Below, in pieces: positions 29,970 through 31,557 of a stretch of DNA of 31,557 nucleotides. The notes below the pieces were generated by a model. That model saw only the letters and a program-made list of their open reading frames with translations, did not search any database and was not told the DNA's origin. Source of the DNA: a virus; IMG/VR virus record IMGVR_UViG_3300006929_004366, positions 1 to 31,557 of that record, one strand, 5' to 3'. Numbering within the stretch: the first letter of the stretch is position 1; each line of letters starts with the position of its first letter. A program made the position numbers and the translations under genes.

Positions 29970-30773
29970 GAGCGGGGCCCACGTATGTTACCTGGTTCAG
30001 GTTGGAAATCCAGCGCATTGGGCCTCTAGAGGTCCCCCCACCCCTGCTCTCTCGCCAAGGGCTCGTTCGCTCAGTGGAGGGGAGCGCCTACCGCAAGCTG
30101 CACTTGCTTAGGGCAAAGGAAGAGCCCTTAGATTGTGGTAAGGAATAGGGCTTGATTAGAATAAGGTGGAGGCTCCGGGGATCTACCACCCCACCAAGCA
30201 TTCCCTACGAGTACGAAGCCCCAGCCTCTCTCTCTTCGCCCTAGCTGGCATCGGCCTACCTACCCTACTGTCTCCACTCTTTCGTGGAGCACAATGGATT
30301 GAGATACGCCTTAGCATTAGCCTGTGCATTCATATTGGTATTGGCATCGATCTATTGATTGAGCTGCATTGTTGGACGTTACCCGTTGGGCCGGGCTCTT
30401 CGTCTTCGATGGAGCCAAGGTCTCCACCCTACGGGCTCGATCTGTCGCTACGCGCCACCCTTCGGGCCTAACGCATCTCATGGGGGATGACCTTCCCCCA
30501 ACACCCCCTCGTAAAGGTGACGACCTTTAATACGTTATTGGATTGAAAAGAAGGCCCTTCCCGCCCAGGGGCGTGAATGGAATGAATCCCTATGGGATAT
30601 TTTCCCAGCAGCGGGGGGGCTTTTGCCTGCTCGTGTCGCCACGGCCTAACTATCACGTTTCCAATAAAGCCCTTTTGATGCCGCCTTTGGCGTCACCGTA
30701 AAAAAAAGCTGCGAGCCCTCGCTTTGCCCCCAAGGGGCGCACCAGAGGTTTTTTCCTTCAAAAGAACTTTTTT
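29970..30773 (+). ncRNA. Candidate large structured non-coding RNA (about 800 nt)
   Basis: No protein gene is supported here, but helices are dense. Pairings include 29967-29977 with 30042-30052 (11 bp, one G-U), enclosing a hairpin at 30020-30035. A three-way junction is closed by AAGGGCTC/GAGCCCTT (30057-30064 with 30122-30129), with arms at 30068-30086 and 30087-30112. A long broken helix runs 30138-30153 with 30196-30208, enclosing 30165-30169/30186-30190. Further helices are a hairpin at 30272-30289, the 9-bp helix 30384-30392 with 30465-30473, hairpins at 30481-30500 and 30512-30529, and a 7-bp stem at 30676-30695. CCCTACGGG and CCCTTCGGG resemble UNCG tetraloops on this strand. A promoter and a terminator frame the unit. 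The family is unknown. Confidence 0.5.
30748..30773 (+). terminator. AU-rich intrinsic terminator at the end of the RNA candidate
   Basis: GTTTTTT (30748-30754) pairs with AAAGAAC (30761-30767), including one G-U, around the loop CCTTCA. Six T residues follow (30768-30773). The stem is AU-rich and hence weak, but a GC stem (GCCCC/GGGGC, 30726-30738) just upstream may help. Confidence 0.45.
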
Positions 30774-30900
30774 GGGCGGCTCTAATGGCCTGCTCTCCAC
30801 TCGGGTTCGCAAGGGCTCACCCGCGCCCCTGGGGCGTCCCCCCGCAGCGGGGAAAACATTGTTGGGTAAGACAGATTGAAACCCACATTATCTTTTTTTC
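30774..30900 (+). other. GC-rich leader with three tight hairpins upstream of the rightward gene
   Basis: This stretch has no gene. It contains CGGGT/ACCCG (30802-30823), CGCCC/GGGCG (30824-30836) and CCCCG/CGGGG (30840-30852) in close succession. These are followed by a weak promoter-like pair, TTGGGT (30862-30867) and CATTAT (30886-30891), with an 18-base spacer. Confidence 0.45.
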
Positions 30901-30913
30901 AGGAGTACAGAGA

Positions 30914-31480
30914 ATGTCTAAGAACGCACAAACAACTATTGAGATGAGCGAGAACGAGAACGGCGAGGAGTTTGTTGACGCATTGACCAACGAGTCAGTA
31001 GTAGTCGCGGGAGTCCTCCCGAGCTTTGCGTGGTCCAATCCGAGCAAGCTACCAAAGACCATCATGACCTTCAACGTATACGAGGACGAATCCGAGCAGC
31101 ACGACCGCGACGACTTCGACCAAGAGACCAGATTCGGTAGCAACACGAAAAAGAACCGCATTGCTTACCAAATCAAGGTAATGGCCATTAACCCCCTAGT
31201 AGACGAAGCAGACCGCACGAAGGGACGCACAAAGGAGTACCTGCCTGGACTGCTAGAAGGTCAAACTGTTAAAATCTCGGGCCTCGTCGACATCGAGCAA
31301 CCGCGAAACAGCAAGCTTGCAATTCATGACGCGCCCGGCTGGGAGAAGCCCGACACGGACAACCCATACAAGCAGCACCTAACCCTATGGTTGCGTGGAG
31401 ACACCTACGGCCCTGGTAAGTTCAGCATCAGCGGACACAAGCAGCAGGTTCGCCGACGTCCAACCATGCCAACCCTATAA
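30914..31480 (+). CDS. Rightward gene of unknown function (188 residues)
   Basis: This is the only convincing plus-strand gene. The start is ATG at 30914-30916 with AGGAG (30901-30905) upstream. A longer in-frame start at 30785 would run through the hairpin-rich leader and is unlikely. The protein is polar and acidic at the N-terminus (NAQTTIEMSENENGEEFVDA) and mixed alpha/beta in the middle (SFAWSNPSKLPKTIMTFNVY and RIAYQIKVMAINPLVDEADR). Further on it is beta-rich (GQTVKISGLVDIEQPRNSKL; HLTLWLRGDTYGPGKFSISG) with a basic tail (HKQQVRRRPTMPTL). The strand pattern could be a small OB-like or beta-barrel fold, but no family is recognised. It is isolated by a strong terminator, so it may be an early or abundantly expressed single-gene unit. 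Confidence 0.7.
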   Translation: MSKNAQTTIEMSENENGEEFVDALTNESVVVAGVLPSFAWSNPSKLPKTIMTFNVYEDESEQHDRDDFDQETRFGSNTKKNRIAYQIKVMAINPLVDEADRTKGRTKEYLPGLLEGQTVKISGLVDIEQPRNSKLAIHDAPGWEKPDTDNPYKQHLTLWLRGDTYGPGKFSISGHKQQVRRRPTMPTL

Positions 31481-31490
31481 GCTACCCCGC

Positions 31491-31541
31491 GACCGGTTGA
31501 GATGTCACCACGGCATCTTGACCGGTCACCCATCCTTTTTT
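31491..31541 (+). terminator. Strong intrinsic terminator after the rightward gene
   Basis: GACCGGTTGAGATG (31491-31504) pairs with CATCTTGACCGGTC (31514-31527) over 14 base pairs, two of them G-U, around a nine-base loop. T-rich sequence ending in six T residues follows (to 31541). It lies ten bases after the stop codon. Confidence 0.85.
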
Positions 31542-31557
31542 CCTATCATCTATTAAT

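Noticed and set aside
29990-30015. tRNA-like T-arm sequence (GGTTCAGGTTGGAAATCC)
   Set aside because: No acceptor stem, D-arm or anticodon arm can be built around it. It fits as part of the first domain of the larger RNA.
30166-30471. A 101-codon plus-strand reading frame inside the structured region
   Set aside because: It has no ribosome binding site, its composition is unlike the genuine genes, and it runs straight through several long helices, so RNA structure explains the region better.
30785-30913. Upstream in-frame extension of the rightward gene
   Set aside because: It covers GC-rich hairpins and has no ribosome binding site, while ATG at 30914 has AGGAG at the right distance.
1-31557. 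CRISPR array, insertion sequence, integrase or attachment site
   Set aside because: No regularly spaced repeat-spacer pattern, transposase, recombinase or tRNA-associated site was seen. The only regular repeats are the short initiator iterons, which lack unique spacers of constant length.

Overview
The window is a segment of a tailed double-stranded DNA phage genome, most likely a short-tailed (podovirus-like) phage. Almost every gene is on the minus strand and is packed with stop/start overlaps (TAATG, ATGA) and clear AGGAG-type ribosome binding sites. The set includes terminase, portal, scaffold, major capsid, head-tail adaptor, nozzle-like protein, beta-helix spike and lysis genes. I see no tape-measure, tail-tube or sheath gene. 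Instead there are large helical, presumably internal virion proteins, one of 2780 residues. No integrase, DNA polymerase or phage RNA polymerase is visible. The left edge cuts a gene, so the genome continues outside the window. The host cannot be named from this sequence.

Layout, reading along the minus strand from high to low coordinates. (1) Replication/early module, 29659-26938: a SpoVG-like small protein with an SSB-type C-terminal tip, a winged-helix replication initiator with palindromic iterons inside its own gene, a Cys-rich protein in the helicase-loader position, a small coiled-coil protein and a RusA-type Holliday junction resolvase. (2) Packaging and head, 26951-19123: a lytic transglycosylase joined to an HNH-like domain, a probable small terminase, the large terminase, two small membrane-type proteins, portal, scaffold and major capsid protein. 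A terminator with an alternative hairpin follows the capsid gene. (3) Tail and internal proteins, 19085-3012: a small protein, the adaptor, the 795-residue nozzle-like protein, the beta-helix protein, a 233-residue structural protein, two helical proteins (205 and 675 residues) and the 2780-residue protein. (4) Distal structural and lysis genes, 2993-1: a coiled-coil protein with an AT-hook-like tail, two beta-rich proteins, a 44-residue basic protein, an M15 endolysin, an XhlA-like protein, a CxxC membrane microprotein and a holin-like protein cut by the window edge.

The 1.25 kb between the divergent units (29660-30913) has no convincing protein gene. It holds a TA repeat and inverted repeats. 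From about 29970 it also holds some 800 nt that fold into many independent and nested helices on the plus strand. An extended -10 promoter lies directly upstream and a U-tract terminator lies near 30773. I read this as a candidate large structured non-coding RNA, and it is the most interesting item in the window. One plus-strand gene of unknown function (30914-31480) follows and ends in a strong hairpin terminator.

How it fits together (inference): replication appears to rely on host polymerases recruited by an initiator/loader pair at an intragenic origin, as in the lambda O/P scheme. Recombination intermediates would be resolved by RusA. Virion genes are expressed as one long leftward unit whose output is probably tuned after the capsid gene by the terminator switch. 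Lysis genes come last.
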